From the NCBI GenBank assembly GCA_023387085.1, contig JAEWIL010000135.1:1-31624 (forward strand): a stretch of DNA of 31,624 nt. Direction: 5' to 3'. Under the pieces are notes generated by a model. That model saw nothing but the letters and a program-made list of their open reading frames with translations. It was not told the DNA's origin and did not search any database. This DNA comes from Pseudomonadota bacterium. Lineage in GTDB: Bacteria; Pseudomonadota; Alphaproteobacteria; Sphingomonadales; Sphingomonadaceae. Positions 5,619 through 14,535 of the stretch are shown here, one piece after another. Made by a program: the position numbers and the translations under genes. Numbering within the stretch: position 1 is the first letter of the stretch; every line of letters begins with the position of its first letter.

Positions 5619-8600
5619 TCAGGGCCGGTCGGCCTCCCACCAATAGGGCTGGCGCATGCGATTCCCTGTCTCTTCCTCGTTCATCGTTAACGGGTCGTAG
5701 AGGCGCCCCCCGAGCATCACACGATGAATCTTCTCCGTGTTGCGAATCTCCTGTGTAGGATCAGCGTCGAGGATGAGGAGATCTGCAAGCTTGCCCGCCT
5801 CCAGTGATCCGACGTCCTTCGCATAGCCCAGCGAGGTCGCGGGCATGATCGTCGCCGCGCGCAGCGCATCGATATTGCTCCAGCCCCCGCGTACGAACGA
5901 CCAGATTTCCCAATGCGCGCCGAGCCCCGCCTGCTGGCCGTGCGCGCCGATCGACACCATACGACCCGCATCAGCGATCTTCTTCGCCTCGCGGGCATTG
6001 TCATCGTCGACATAGTCGCTCTCGGGCGCGATCACGCGGCGCTTGTTGTTCGCCGCGAGTTCTACCGGCGGCGCGTGGCGCGACAGGATCGGGTCTTCCC
6101 AGACATTGGTATGGGCGCGCCAATAGGGATCGCCGGCGGGACCGCCATAGGTGACGACGAGGGTCGGCGTATAATTGGTCTTCGTTTGGCCCCAGAGCTG
6201 CACCACATCCTTGTAGAAGGTATGGAGGGGCAGATTGTGCTCGAGCGTCGAATTGCCGTCCTGGATCAGCGTGACATCCATTGTGAACAGCGAGCCGCCC
6301 TCGGGCACCACTTCCATGCCTTCTTCCTGGGCGGCGCGCACGACCATCTGGCGCTGTTCGCGGCGGGGCTGATTATAGTTCTTCACGCTATGCGCCCCCT
6401 GCGCCTTGAGACGGCGGACATGGGCGAGAGCGTCGTCATAGCTGTTGATCTCGGCATAGATGCCCGCGGCCTTTGCGCCATAGATGACCTCGCCGGTCGA
6501 GAAGATGCGCGGCGCGAGGATCAGCCCCGCACGCTGCATCTCGGATGAGACGAAGATTTCCGAAGCCCGTGAAGAGGGGTTGTGGCTCGTCGTCGTCCCC
6601 ATCGCCAGATTGACGATTTCCGACCAGTTCTGCTGCGGGACCAACTCGTCGTCGCCGTGCGGCCCATGCGCGTGGGCATCGACGAAGCCAGGGATGATGG
6701 TCTTGCCCGCAGCATCGATCGTCGCCGCGCCCGCGGGAACGGTGATCGCGCCAGCAGGGCCGACCGCAACGATGCGGTCGCCGTCGATGACGATCGTGCC
6801 ATTCTCGATCATGCCGCCGTCCTTGTCGGCCATCGTCACGATCTTCGCGCCGGTGACCACGACCGTGCCTTTGTGCTTGGCGGCGGCCTGCGTCATCGAC
6901 AGCGAGACGCCCTCCGTGGGCGGCGTAAACGTTGCCGGTTTGTCCGATCCTGCGGGCGCCTGCGCAAACATCGCGCCAAGGTCGGCGGTGAACAGAGTTG
7001 GCCCACGCGTCCAGTGGAGGCGTTTGCCTCCGTCGGACCAGTGCATATAATCGGCGCCGCTGCCGCTGATCCGTGTCACCGGCATCGCGCCGCCCGAGGT
7101 GGATAGAGATACGTCCTGGCCACCCGGCATCAGCGGCGTCACATAGGCATCGTAATTGTCGCGAAAGGCAAGGGTGTGCCCGTCGGGCGACACCTCGTAA
7201 TCGCTGACCAATTCGCCGCTTGCATGGACGCGCCTGTCCTGACCCTGAAGGTCGGTGCTGACGAGCTGCGTTTTGCCGTCTGCCGATGCCACCATGAAGA
7301 TGCGGTCACTAGTGGCGCCGAACTGCGGTTTTGCACCATTGTCGCTGACGCGCTCGGGCGCGTCGCCCGTCGCCGCCATGCGATAGACCCCGGGATTCTC
7401 GCCCCAGCGCTCGGACCGCAAGCCGCCACCAGCGCGGCGCTCGAACGCGATGATCTTGTTGTCAGGCGAAAAGCGCGGTTCGGCATAGTGGCCCGGGACC
7501 GTGGTCAGCTTTCGCGATGCCCCGCCACTCGCTCCGACGACATGGATTGCGCCAAGGTCCGCGTCGGTCCAACGCACGAAGACGATCGACTTGCCATCGC
7601 GCGACCAGCTCGGCCAAAGCTCGAATGCGTCGCTTTTGTCGCCGGTCAAACGCCGCGCGGCGCCGCCAGTGGCGGGCTTTGTCCACAGCTTGCCTAGCGT
7701 TTCGAACACGACGGTGTGGCCGTCGGGGGAGACTTCGGCCCAGCGCGGCATCTTCGTCTCGAAGCGGTCGGGCGCGACCTCGACCGTCGGGTGCGTCGCA
7801 TCGATGACGACGCGGTCGTCGTTGATCTTGAACGGGATGATCCGCGCCTCGCCGCCATCGGCGCCGACGCGGCGAAGCTTGCCCCCCGCCCAGAAGACGA
7901 TGTCCCTGCTGTCGGGCGTCCAGCTCATGTTGGGATAGACGCCGGTCACTGCCCAGGTTTCCTGCACGTCCTGATCGAGTGCATCATAGACCTTTTTCTC
8001 GGCGCCGGAGGCAAGATCCTTCACATAGAGCTTCGACTGCGTTCCCTCGCGGCGAACGAACGCCAGCCGCTTGCCGTCGGGCGAGCGGGAGGGGCGCACC
8101 GCACCGCCCGCACCCGATGCGACGGTGGTGATTTCGCCATCATTCATGTCATAGCGTTCGATATGGAACAGGTCGGTGTTGCTGTCCTGCGCATATTCGA
8201 AGATCGGGCCCGGGGTGACGTTGCGCGTATAATAGACGCCCTTGCCGTCGTGAGCGAAGGTCGGCTCGCCGAGTTCCTTTTGATGGCGCTCGTTCGGCTT
8301 CTTGACCAGCGGCACCCCGCCGCCCCCGGAGATGTGGTACATCCACACCTCGCCAGTCCCGAGCGAGCGGCCGGTCGTGAAATGCTTCTTCGCGACGATG
8401 AACTGGCCATCGGGGCTCCAGCTCGGCTGGTTGAGCAGGCGAAATTCCTCCTTGCTGAGCTGCCGCTTGTCGCTGCCGTCGCGGTTCATCAGCCAGATAT
8501 TGTCGCCGCCGCCACGGTCCGAGACGAAGGCGATGCGCTTGCCGTCCGGCGAGAAGCGCGGTTGATGCTCAAAGGCAAGCCCCTCCGCGATGCGCGTCGG

Positions 8601-8861
8601 CGTTCCGCCCTCGATCGGCATCGTATAGATGTCGCCAAGCAGGTCGAAAGCAATCGTGCGGCCGTCGGGCGCGACATCGACGTTCATCCAGCTGCCCTCG
8701 TCGACCGCGAGGGGAACCTTGTGCGTCGTCATGCCGGGGGGTGAATTCACGTCCCACTTTTCGACCTTGGCATCGGCTGCCGCGCTATCGGGCGCGGTCT
8801 GCGCCCAAGCCGACGTCGAACAAGCCAATGTCGCCGCGAGGGCGAGAGCGAAGCGCGCCAT
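5619..8861 (-). CDS. Secreted TolB-like propeller/amidohydrolase fusion
   Basis: A 1080-residue protein with a Sec signal peptide (MARFALALAATLACSTSAWA, cut before QTAPD). Residues ~55-680 form TolB/WD40-type beta-propeller blades, seen as recurring units such as FSPDGKRIAFVSDRGG and WSPDGQFIVAK. Residues ~700-1060 are an amidohydrolase-superfamily metal hydrolase: HAH in GFVDAHAHGPHGDD, a Lys in SVKNYNQPRR, His in LEHNLPLH and in IGAHGQQAG, and the closing GSLEAGKLADLLILDADP. Proteins of this layout are periplasmic or surface-associated in proteobacteria and are thought to cleave amide or peptide bonds; the substrate is not known. The ATG at 8861, with AGGGGAT upstream and an immediate signal peptide, is preferred to the more upstream in-frame start. 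It is a single-gene unit divergent from the CoA-transferase gene. Confidence 0.9.
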   Translation of the reverse strand: MARFALALAATLACSTSAWAQTAPDSAAADAKVEKWDVNSPPGMTTHKVPLAVDEGSWMNVDVAPDGRTIAFDLLGDIYTMPIEGGTPTRIAEGLAFEHQPRFSPDGKRIAFVSDRGGGDNIWLMNRDGSDKRQLSKEEFRLLNQPSWSPDGQFIVAKKHFTTGRSLGTGEVWMYHISGGGGVPLVKKPNERHQKELGEPTFAHDGKGVYYTRNVTPGPIFEYAQDSNTDLFHIERYDMNDGEITTVASGAGGAVRPSRSPDGKRLAFVRREGTQSKLYVKDLASGAEKKVYDALDQDVQETWAVTGVYPNMSWTPDSRDIVFWAGGKLRRVGADGGEARIIPFKINDDRVVIDATHPTVEVAPDRFETKMPRWAEVSPDGHTVVFETLGKLWTKPATGGAARRLTGDKSDAFELWPSWSRDGKSIVFVRWTDADLGAIHVVGASGGASRKLTTVPGHYAEPRFSPDNKIIAFERRAGGGLRSERWGENPGVYRMAATGDAPERVSDNGAKPQFGATSDRIFMVASADGKTQLVSTDLQGQDRRVHASGELVSDYEVSPDGHTLAFRDNYDAYVTPLMPGGQDVSLSTSGGAMPVTRISGSGADYMHWSDGGKRLHWTRGPTLFTADLGAMFAQAPAGSDKPATFTPPTEGVSLSMTQAAAKHKGTVVVTGAKIVTMADKDGGMIENGTIVIDGDRIVAVGPAGAITVPAGAATIDAAGKTIIPGFVDAHAHGPHGDDELVPQQNWSEIVNLAMGTTTSHNPSSRASEIFVSSEMQRAGLILAPRIFSTGEVIYGAKAAGIYAEINSYDDALAHVRRLKAQGAHSVKNYNQPRREQRQMVVRAAQEEGMEVVPEGGSLFTMDVTLIQDGNSTLEHNLPLHTFYKDVVQLWGQTKTNYTPTLVVTYGGPAGDPYWRAHTNVWEDPILSRHAPPVELAANNKRRVIAPESDYVDDDNAREAKKIADAGRMVSIGAHGQQAGLGAHWEIWSFVRGGWSNIDALRAATIMPATSLGYAKDVGSLEAGKLADLLILDADPTQEIRNTEKIHRVMLGGRLYDPLTMNEEETGNRMRQPYWWEADRP

Positions 8862-8998
8862 GAAATTATCCCCTGTTGAAATTATGTGCCGACCATATGG
8901 CCTTGCCTCGCGGGCGCAAGCGACAGCTTTCGACGAAGGCGCTGGCAGGGTCGATGGAGGGCTGCTAGCCCGAAAGAAAAGACGGGAGAGACAGCATC

Positions 8999-10177
8999 GT
9001 GCCATTGACGGGAATTCGCGTACTCGATTTCGGCCGCTACATCGCCGGACCTTATTGTGCAGCGCTGCTCGCCGATTATGGTGCGGACGTCATCCGTATC
9101 GAGGCGCCGGACGGCAACGATGACCGCTTCACAGTCCCGGTGGCCGAAGACGGATCGGGTGCGATGTTCATGCAGATGAACCGCGCGAAGCGATGCCTGA
9201 CGCTGAAACCGGCCACCCCCGAAGGACGCGAGATCGTGCGTCGGTTGGTCGAGACTGCCGACGTTGTCGTCGCCAATCTGCCGCACGATGCCCTCGTCAA
9301 GCTGGGGCTCGACTATGAAAGCCTGTCGGTAATCAACCCCCGGATCATCCTTGCCACCGCTTCGGCCTTCGGCAGTCGGGGGCCGCTGTCCGGGAACGTC
9401 GGTTTCGACGCTGTCGGACAGGCGATGTCGGGCGCGGTGCATCTGACCGGCACGCCCGACCAACCGTATCGCGCGCAGGTCAATTATGTCGACTTCGGCA
9501 CCGCGCTGCACACGGCGTTCGGGGTGATGGTGGCGCTTCGCGAACGCGACGCGACGGGAAAGGGACAGTGCGTGTCGGGATCGTTGCTCGGCACTGCTCT
9601 CGCGATGACCAATTCTCTTTCGATCGACCACGCGCTGAACGGCATCGAGCGCCAGCCAATCGGCAACCGCAGTTTCAGCTCGGGCCCGACCGACATTTTC
9701 CGAACGCGCGATGGCTGGGTCGTCACCCAGATCGTCGGCGGCGGCATTTTTTCGCGCTGGGCGACGCTGGTCGGCCGCGCTGAACTCATCGACGATCCAC
9801 GCTATGCCAGCGACATATTGCGCGGCGACAATGGCGAAGAACTCAGCGCGATCATGCAGGACTGGTGTATCGGGCGCACGAATGCCGAGGCGATCGCCGA
9901 ACTCGGCGCCGCGCGCGTTCCCGCCGCGCCGGTCTTGCGCGCGAGCGAAGCGCTGGCGCAGCCACAGGTGGCGGCGATGGGACTCGTCGAACCCGTCGCC
10001 TACCCCGGGGCTTCCGAGGACATCCCCGTCATTCGCGCCCCGATCAGCCTGTCGTCGAGCGCCAAAGCGACCGTCGCCCGTGCGCCGCAGGTCGGTGAGC
10101 ATAGCGATTCCATACTTGCCGAGATCGGATACGACGCGGCCGCGATATCCGCTTTGCGCGCTCAAAGGATAATTTGA
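8999..10177 (+). CDS. Family III CoA-transferase (CaiB/BaiF type)
   Basis: A 392-residue enzyme that moves CoA between organic acids. The family start GIRVLDFGRYIAGPYCAALLADYGADVIRIE is followed by MFMQMNRAKRCLTLK. The putative catalytic Asp is D165 in NYVDFGTALHTAFG, matching the position that forms the aspartyl-CoA intermediate in formyl-CoA transferase. The C-terminal half includes GWVVTQIVGGGIFSRW. The start is GTG at 8999, preceded by GGGAGA about 10 bases upstream. The enzyme is soluble and probably acts in carboxylic-acid catabolism, which fits the acyl-CoA dehydrogenases about 4 kb downstream, though they are not in the same transcript. The donor and acceptor acids cannot be inferred. 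Confidence 0.92.
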   Translation: MPLTGIRVLDFGRYIAGPYCAALLADYGADVIRIEAPDGNDDRFTVPVAEDGSGAMFMQMNRAKRCLTLKPATPEGREIVRRLVETADVVVANLPHDALVKLGLDYESLSVINPRIILATASAFGSRGPLSGNVGFDAVGQAMSGAVHLTGTPDQPYRAQVNYVDFGTALHTAFGVMVALRERDATGKGQCVSGSLLGTALAMTNSLSIDHALNGIERQPIGNRSFSSGPTDIFRTRDGWVVTQIVGGGIFSRWATLVGRAELIDDPRYASDILRGDNGEELSAIMQDWCIGRTNAEAIAELGAARVPAAPVLRASEALAQPQVAAMGLVEPVAYPGASEDIPVIRAPISLSSSAKATVARAPQVGEHSDSILAEIGYDAAAISALRAQRII

Positions 10178-10250
10178 TCGCGCGGCGCTGGACGTCGGTC
10201 CTCCATATGATTAGATACCGGTCAGTACAGAATTTACCCAGGAGCCTGTG

Positions 10251-11135
10251 ATGAGCGATCAAAGCGAATATGTGCCGCCGAAAATCTGGACGTGGGACAA
10301 GGAAAGCGGAGGCCGTTTCGCGAACATCAACAGACCGGTCGCCGGGCCGACGCATGAAAAGGAACTTCCGGTCGGCAAACATCCGCTGCAACTTTATTCG
10401 CTGGGCACTCCGAACGGCGTGAAGGTGACGGTGATGCTTGAGGAGCTGCTCGCAGCGGGGCACGCCGGCGCGGAATATGACGCCTGGCTGATAAACATCA
10501 GCGAGGGGGACCAATTCTCGAGCGGCTATGTCGCGATCAATCCGAACAGCAAGATTCCCGTGATGGTCGATCGCAGCGGCGCCGAGCCGATCCGGATCTT
10601 CGAGTCGGGTGCGATCCTGATCCATCTCGCGGAAAAATTCGGCGCCTTCCTGCCCACCGAGACCGCCGCGCGCGCCGAAACGCTGTCGTGGCTGATGTGG
10701 CAGATGGGCAGCGCCCCATTCCTTGGCGGTGGCTTCGGTCACTTCTATGCCTATGCGCCGTTCAAGCAGGAATATCCGATCAATCGCTATGCGATGGAGG
10801 TGAAGCGCCAGCTCGACGTGCTCGACCGCCGGTTGGCGGAGAGCGAATATATCGCCGGCGCCGACTATACGATCGCGGACATGGCGATCTGGCCCTGGTA
10901 CGGCGCGTTGGTCAAAGGCCTCGTCTATGACGCTGGCGAGTTTCTGCAGGTTCAGGAGTATGGGAATGTCATCCGGTGGACCGACCAGCTGGCCGCGCGT
11001 CCGGCGGTGAAGCGCGGCCGCATGGTCAACCGTGCGGTCGGCGATCCGGCGAGCCAGCTTCGCGAGCGCCACGATGCATCGGATTTCGATTTGCGTACCG
11101 AGGACAAGCTGCAGGCCGCGGCACCCGCCGAATGA
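10251..11135 (+). CDS. yghU: Glutathione S-transferase family protein, YghU type
   Basis: A 294-residue glutathione transferase of the Nu class (YghU/disulfide-bond oxidoreductase). Family landmarks are the long N-terminal extension (YVPPKIWTWDKESGG then FANINRPVAGPTHEKELPVG), the thioredoxin-fold start HPLQLYSLGTPNGVKVTVMLEELL, the glutathione-contact segment INPNSKIPVMVD with ESGAILIHLAEKFG, and the helical C-terminal domain containing YTIADMAIWPWYGALV. E. coli YghU reduces organic peroxides and disulfides using two glutathione molecules. The ATG at 10251 is chosen over the GTG at 10248 because GGAG (10241-10244) then has normal spacing. The gene appears monocistronic, 70 bp after the CoA-transferase. 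Confidence 0.92.
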   Translation: MSDQSEYVPPKIWTWDKESGGRFANINRPVAGPTHEKELPVGKHPLQLYSLGTPNGVKVTVMLEELLAAGHAGAEYDAWLINISEGDQFSSGYVAINPNSKIPVMVDRSGAEPIRIFESGAILIHLAEKFGAFLPTETAARAETLSWLMWQMGSAPFLGGGFGHFYAYAPFKQEYPINRYAMEVKRQLDVLDRRLAESEYIAGADYTIADMAIWPWYGALVKGLVYDAGEFLQVQEYGNVIRWTDQLAARPAVKRGRMVNRAVGDPASQLRERHDASDFDLRTEDKLQAAAPAE

Positions 11136-11291
11136 TGCATTTTCCCTGACCGGTCCGGCCGCGGTCGTTAACGATCCGGCAGGACCGGCGGCATCGCGAC
11201 GGTCGCCTTCTTCGTCCGATATGTAAAATCCGCAGAATCAAGGCAGTGCTCGCTCGACCGCGCTTTCATGCCTCGGGTCCATGCTTGGCGC

Positions 11292-11738
11292 ATGAGGCTT
11301 TTTATCTTCTTCCCGCGGCCCAGCGGCTCGTCCCGCGCCGATTTGGTGCGGAGCGAACGCGCGGCCGCGATCGTCGAGATGGCGCTCGTGCTGCCGCTCT
11401 TCCTCGCGCTCGTCATGGGCATATTGGTCTATGGCCAGTATTTCATGCTGGCGCACAGCGTGCAGCAGGCCGCGAACGACGGTGGTCGCGCCGCCATCGT
11501 CGGCCTTGACGCCGCAGACCGCCGTGCGATCGCGACGCGCGCGGTCGATCGCAGCATGAAGAGCATTGGCGGCTTCACCCCCGCGACCCGCACTGTGGCG
11601 GTCACCGAAACCAGCGACGCGCTCACCGTCGCCGTGGCCTACACCGTACCCCAGGGCAGCCTGATCCGTTCGTCCTTCGTCCCGTCGCCCGGGAACGTCA
11701 TTCGCGCCAGCGCGACATTCGAGCTTCCGGTGGATTGA
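11292..11738 (+). CDS. TadE-like pilus assembly/pseudopilin protein
   Basis: A 148-residue membrane protein. The TadE-like domain is at the N-terminus: RSERAAAIVEMALVLPLFLALVMGILVYGQYFMLAHSVQQAANDGGRAA, a charged segment, a single hydrophobic helix and an amphipathic helix, with the Glu that prepilin-peptidase substrates carry (IVEMALVLP). TadE proteins are minor pseudopilins of the Flp/Tad secretion system. The next gene follows after 2 bp. Two ATG starts are possible (11268 and 11292); neither has a strong ribosome binding site, and I chose the shorter because family members begin close to the charged segment. No other tad genes (ATPase, secretin, TadB/C) are in the window. Confidence 0.85.
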   Translation: MRLFIFFPRPSGSSRADLVRSERAAAIVEMALVLPLFLALVMGILVYGQYFMLAHSVQQAANDGGRAAIVGLDAADRRAIATRAVDRSMKSIGGFTPATRTVAVTETSDALTVAVAYTVPQGSLIRSSFVPSPGNVIRASATFELPVD

Positions 11739-11740
11739 CC

Positions 11741-13357
11741 ATGACAATCCTGCACACTCTCGTCAAAGACCCCCGCGCCAGCATCAGCATTGCGTCCGCG
11801 CTGGCGATGACAATGCTGATCGGCGCCGCGGCGTTGGCGGTCGACGTCGGATCCTTCTATCTCGACCGTCGCAAATTGCAGGGAATCGCCGACGCTGCGG
11901 CACTCGCGGCGGCCGGGCGACCGGGCGAGGAGCGAGCGGCCGCCGAACGGATCATTGCAGCCAACTGCGATTGCAACATCGTGATCGCATCGCTCATTCC
12001 GGGCACTTATCAGGCGGACCCCGCGGTGCAGGCCGAACAGCGCTTCAGCCCCGGCGGATCGGCGCAAAATGCGGTGCGTATCGTCCTGACGCGCGATCGC
12101 CCGATGTTCTTCGGGCGCTTCCTGACGGGACGAGACAAGACGGTGATCGGCGCGTCCGCGACCGGCGCCCGACAAGGCTATGCCGCCTTTTCGCTCGGGT
12201 CGCGGGTCGCGGCGCTGCGTGGCGGGGTGCCCAATGCGCTGCTGTCCGCACTGACGGGCAGCCAGGTCAGTCTGTCGGTTATGGACTATAATGCGCTCGC
12301 CAGTGCCGACGTCGACCTGCTCGCCTTTTCGGACGCGCTCCGTACCCAATTTAACGCCAATGTGCTGACCTTTGGCCAGACGCTCGATACCCGGGCGACC
12401 TTGCCTCAGGTGTTGTCCGCGCTCGCGGCCTCGACCAACGGCAATGCCTCGGCCGCGCTCGGCAGGCTGGCAACCGGCGCGGTGCCGAAAGCGCTCTTTC
12501 CCTCGCGGGCAATCGACCTCGGTCCGCGATCGTCGAGTATCCGGATCGACGAAGCCAATCCGGTCAAGGTCAACGCGATGAGCCTGCTCCGCTCGATGCT
12601 GTTCCTCGCCAACGCGAACCGCCAGATCGACCTGTCGGTCGCGAGCAGTCTGCCGGGCGGTTCGGGGGTCGATATTGCGCTGCTGGTCGGTGAGCCGCCG
12701 GCGGACTCTCCGCTGATCGCGATCACCGATACGCAGCAGGTTATCGTGCGAACCGCCCAAGTGCGTCTGAAGCTCGCGACGAAGGTCGTTCTGCCGCTCG
12801 CCAGTGTAGAAATCCCGGTTTATGCCGAACTGGGATCAGCCGCGGCGCGGATTACCGATATCGACTGCACTGGTGGCAATAATGCGGTGACCCTCGGGAT
12901 CAAGACATCGCCTGCGACGCTGATGATCGGCAAGGTGGCCGACAGCGATTTCCAGAACATGCAGCGGACGCTCGATCCGGCACCCGCGAAGCTGGTGAAG
13001 CTTCCGCTCGCCAGCGTCGAAGGGGAGGCGGAACTGGTCCTTTCGGACCTCAGCGAAAAGCCTGCGCGCTTCACGCGCGGCGAGATCGACCAAGGGACGA
13101 CAAAGACGGTCGAAAGCCGCGGTCTCGTCGCCGGTGCCGCTAAATCGCTGGCCGACCGGATCGACCTCAAGGTCAATATTCTCGGCCTTGGGCTCGGTCT
13201 CAACGGACTGGCCGGTGTGGTGGGCGAGGCGCTCGGCCTTGCCGCGCCCGTACTCGACGGCGTTCTCGAAAGCCTGACCGAAATACTCGGCGTCCATATC
13301 GGCGAGGCCGACGCGCGCGTGAATGCGCTACGCTGCGGCAAGGCGCGGCTCGTGTGA
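11741..13357 (+). CDS. TadG-like protein with N-terminal Flp pilus-assembly domain
   Basis: A 538-residue protein. Its start DPRASISIASALAMTMLIGAAALAVDVGSFYLDRRKLQGIADAAALAAAG is the TadE/G-like membrane segment found in TadG: a hydrophobic helix followed by a helix of the QxxADAAALAAA type. The remaining ~450 residues lie outside the inner membrane and have no domain I can name; a hydrophobic Gly/Leu-rich patch (NILGLGLGLNGLAGVVGEALGLAAPV) sits near residue 490. The ATG at 11741 lies 2 bp after the TadE stop, so the two are co-translated. This pairing suggests a partner role with the preceding pseudopilin. It could assist an adhesive Flp pilus encoded elsewhere. Confidence 0.8.
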   Translation: MTILHTLVKDPRASISIASALAMTMLIGAAALAVDVGSFYLDRRKLQGIADAAALAAAGRPGEERAAAERIIAANCDCNIVIASLIPGTYQADPAVQAEQRFSPGGSAQNAVRIVLTRDRPMFFGRFLTGRDKTVIGASATGARQGYAAFSLGSRVAALRGGVPNALLSALTGSQVSLSVMDYNALASADVDLLAFSDALRTQFNANVLTFGQTLDTRATLPQVLSALAASTNGNASAALGRLATGAVPKALFPSRAIDLGPRSSSIRIDEANPVKVNAMSLLRSMLFLANANRQIDLSVASSLPGGSGVDIALLVGEPPADSPLIAITDTQQVIVRTAQVRLKLATKVVLPLASVEIPVYAELGSAAARITDIDCTGGNNAVTLGIKTSPATLMIGKVADSDFQNMQRTLDPAPAKLVKLPLASVEGEAELVLSDLSEKPARFTRGEIDQGTTKTVESRGLVAGAAKSLADRIDLKVNILGLGLGLNGLAGVVGEALGLAAPVLDGVLESLTEILGVHIGEADARVNALRCGKARLV

Positions 13358-13472
13358 ATTGCTCCGGATTGGACGGGACAGCGAATGATCTTTCCAAGAC
13401 TCCTCCTTTTCAGACCAAATCCCGCCACGGTCCTGCCGAAGGAAGCTATATGAGCAGTTCCAGGAGGTGGAC

Positions 13473-14351
13473 GTGGCAACAGCGCAAAAACCCCGACGCG
13501 TGTCGTCGGCGGACTTCATCCGGGGGTTCGCGAACTGGCGACTGCAGGCGGCGCGCGAGCCGGTCGTGGTGACCCATCATGGCAAGGACGCGCACGTCCT
13601 GATTTCACTCGACGATTACCGGCGGCTCGGGGATGGCGCTCTGCCGACCGCGAGCCTGCGCGATTCGATGGCCGGACTGGTCGAATCGATCCGGGACGGC
13701 GTGATCGTGATCGATCGCGAGCGCCGGATCGCCGCCGTCAATCCCGCAGGATCCGACATGCTGGAGCTCGACGCGGCGAGTCTTATCGGACGCGAACTCA
13801 CCGACGCGCTGCCGATGCTGGATGGGCATCTGCTGTTCGCGCATATCAACCGTCTGCTCGACTATCGCGAGCGCTTTACCGGCGATGTGCCCGGTTTTCT
13901 GAGGCCCCGGCAATGGCTACGGGCCGAGCTGGTCCCGCTGCCAATCGGCGGCGCGCTTGTTTTGCGCGACGTCAGCGCGACGATGGATGATCTGGCGGCC
14001 GTCGACGCGCGACGGGCACTGACCCAGACTATCGATGCGCACGGCCAGATCGGCCATGCGCTGGTCTCGGTGCGCGAAGCGATCGAAGTGGCGAATGAAG
14101 CGCTGACGGCGATGATAGGCGCGAATGCCACCGCTATCCGGCGCGTCCGCTTTTCGGCGCTGATCGCGATGCCCGATCGCGGCGCCTTCGTCGACTCACT
14201 GGAGAACCTGTTCCGCACCGGAGCGCCGACCTGCCTTGCCTCCACCTTGGTGACGCGCGAAGGCGCCACCTTGCCCGTAAGGCTCGCGATGGCGGAGCGG
14301 CGCGGGATATATATGAGCAACGGCGCGGTCATTATCGTGACGCCCCGTTAG
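13473..14351 (+). CDS. Phd/YefM-like N-terminal domain fused to PAS sensor
   Basis: A 292-residue protein with a composite layout. Residues ~8-52 (SSADFIRGFANWRLQAAREPVVVTHHGKDAHVLISLDDYRRL) have the pattern of the Phd/YefM antitoxin fold: a short helix, the EPVVVTHHGK strand-turn and the VLISLDDY helix entry. Residues ~63-170 form a PAS domain (IRDGVIVIDRERRIAAVNPAGSDMLELDAASLIGREL), and ~190-292 look like a second, more diverged PAS-like region. No kinase, HTH output or enzymatic domain follows. No toxin gene is adjacent, so a DNA-binding sensor is more likely than a toxin-antitoxin role. The start is GTG at 13473, with AGGAGG at 13462-13467 at ideal spacing; the GTG at 13467 lies inside that site. 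Confidence 0.8.
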   Translation: MATAQKPRRVSSADFIRGFANWRLQAAREPVVVTHHGKDAHVLISLDDYRRLGDGALPTASLRDSMAGLVESIRDGVIVIDRERRIAAVNPAGSDMLELDAASLIGRELTDALPMLDGHLLFAHINRLLDYRERFTGDVPGFLRPRQWLRAELVPLPIGGALVLRDVSATMDDLAAVDARRALTQTIDAHGQIGHALVSVREAIEVANEALTAMIGANATAIRRVRFSALIAMPDRGAFVDSLENLFRTGAPTCLASTLVTREGATLPVRLAMAERRGIYMSNGAVIIVTPR

Positions 14352-14475
14352 AAGCCCAGCGCCGCGTCTAGCCCCGGCGGCGCCGGCGTGAATATGCGGC
14401 CGATTCTCCTTGCGCAGGCTGGACAAGCCGGCGCGCCATGATCAATCTGGCGAAACCAGTTGCCGCTCGCAACTT

Positions 14476-14507
14476 ACCTTTACGTAAACGTGAGTGCTTC
14501 CTATAAG
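14476..14507 (+). promoter_or_regulatory. Palindromic operator overlapping a putative promoter
   Basis: ACCTTTACGTAAACGT at 14476-14491 is a 16-bp palindrome with one mismatched pair and a perfect TTTACGTAAA core. It resembles operators of LiuR- or PsrA-type regulators that control acyl-CoA catabolism. A candidate -35 (TTTACG, 14479-14484) and -10 (TATAAG, 14502-14507) are 17 bp apart, so a bound regulator would cover the promoter. It lies 29 bp before the first acyl-CoA dehydrogenase gene. Confidence 0.55.
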
Positions 14508-14535
14508 AGCGCCAGCACCCGTTGGGAGAATCGAT

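Noticed and set aside
8882..10165. 427-codon minus-strand frame opposite the CoA-transferase
   Set aside because: It is the antisense shadow of a clearly identified gene in GC-rich DNA, with Arg/Asp-rich low-complexity composition and no motifs.
11639..12760. 373-codon minus-strand frame opposite the TadG-like gene
   Set aside because: Antisense shadow with Arg/Gly-rich composition; the plus-strand TadE-TadG coupling is convincing.
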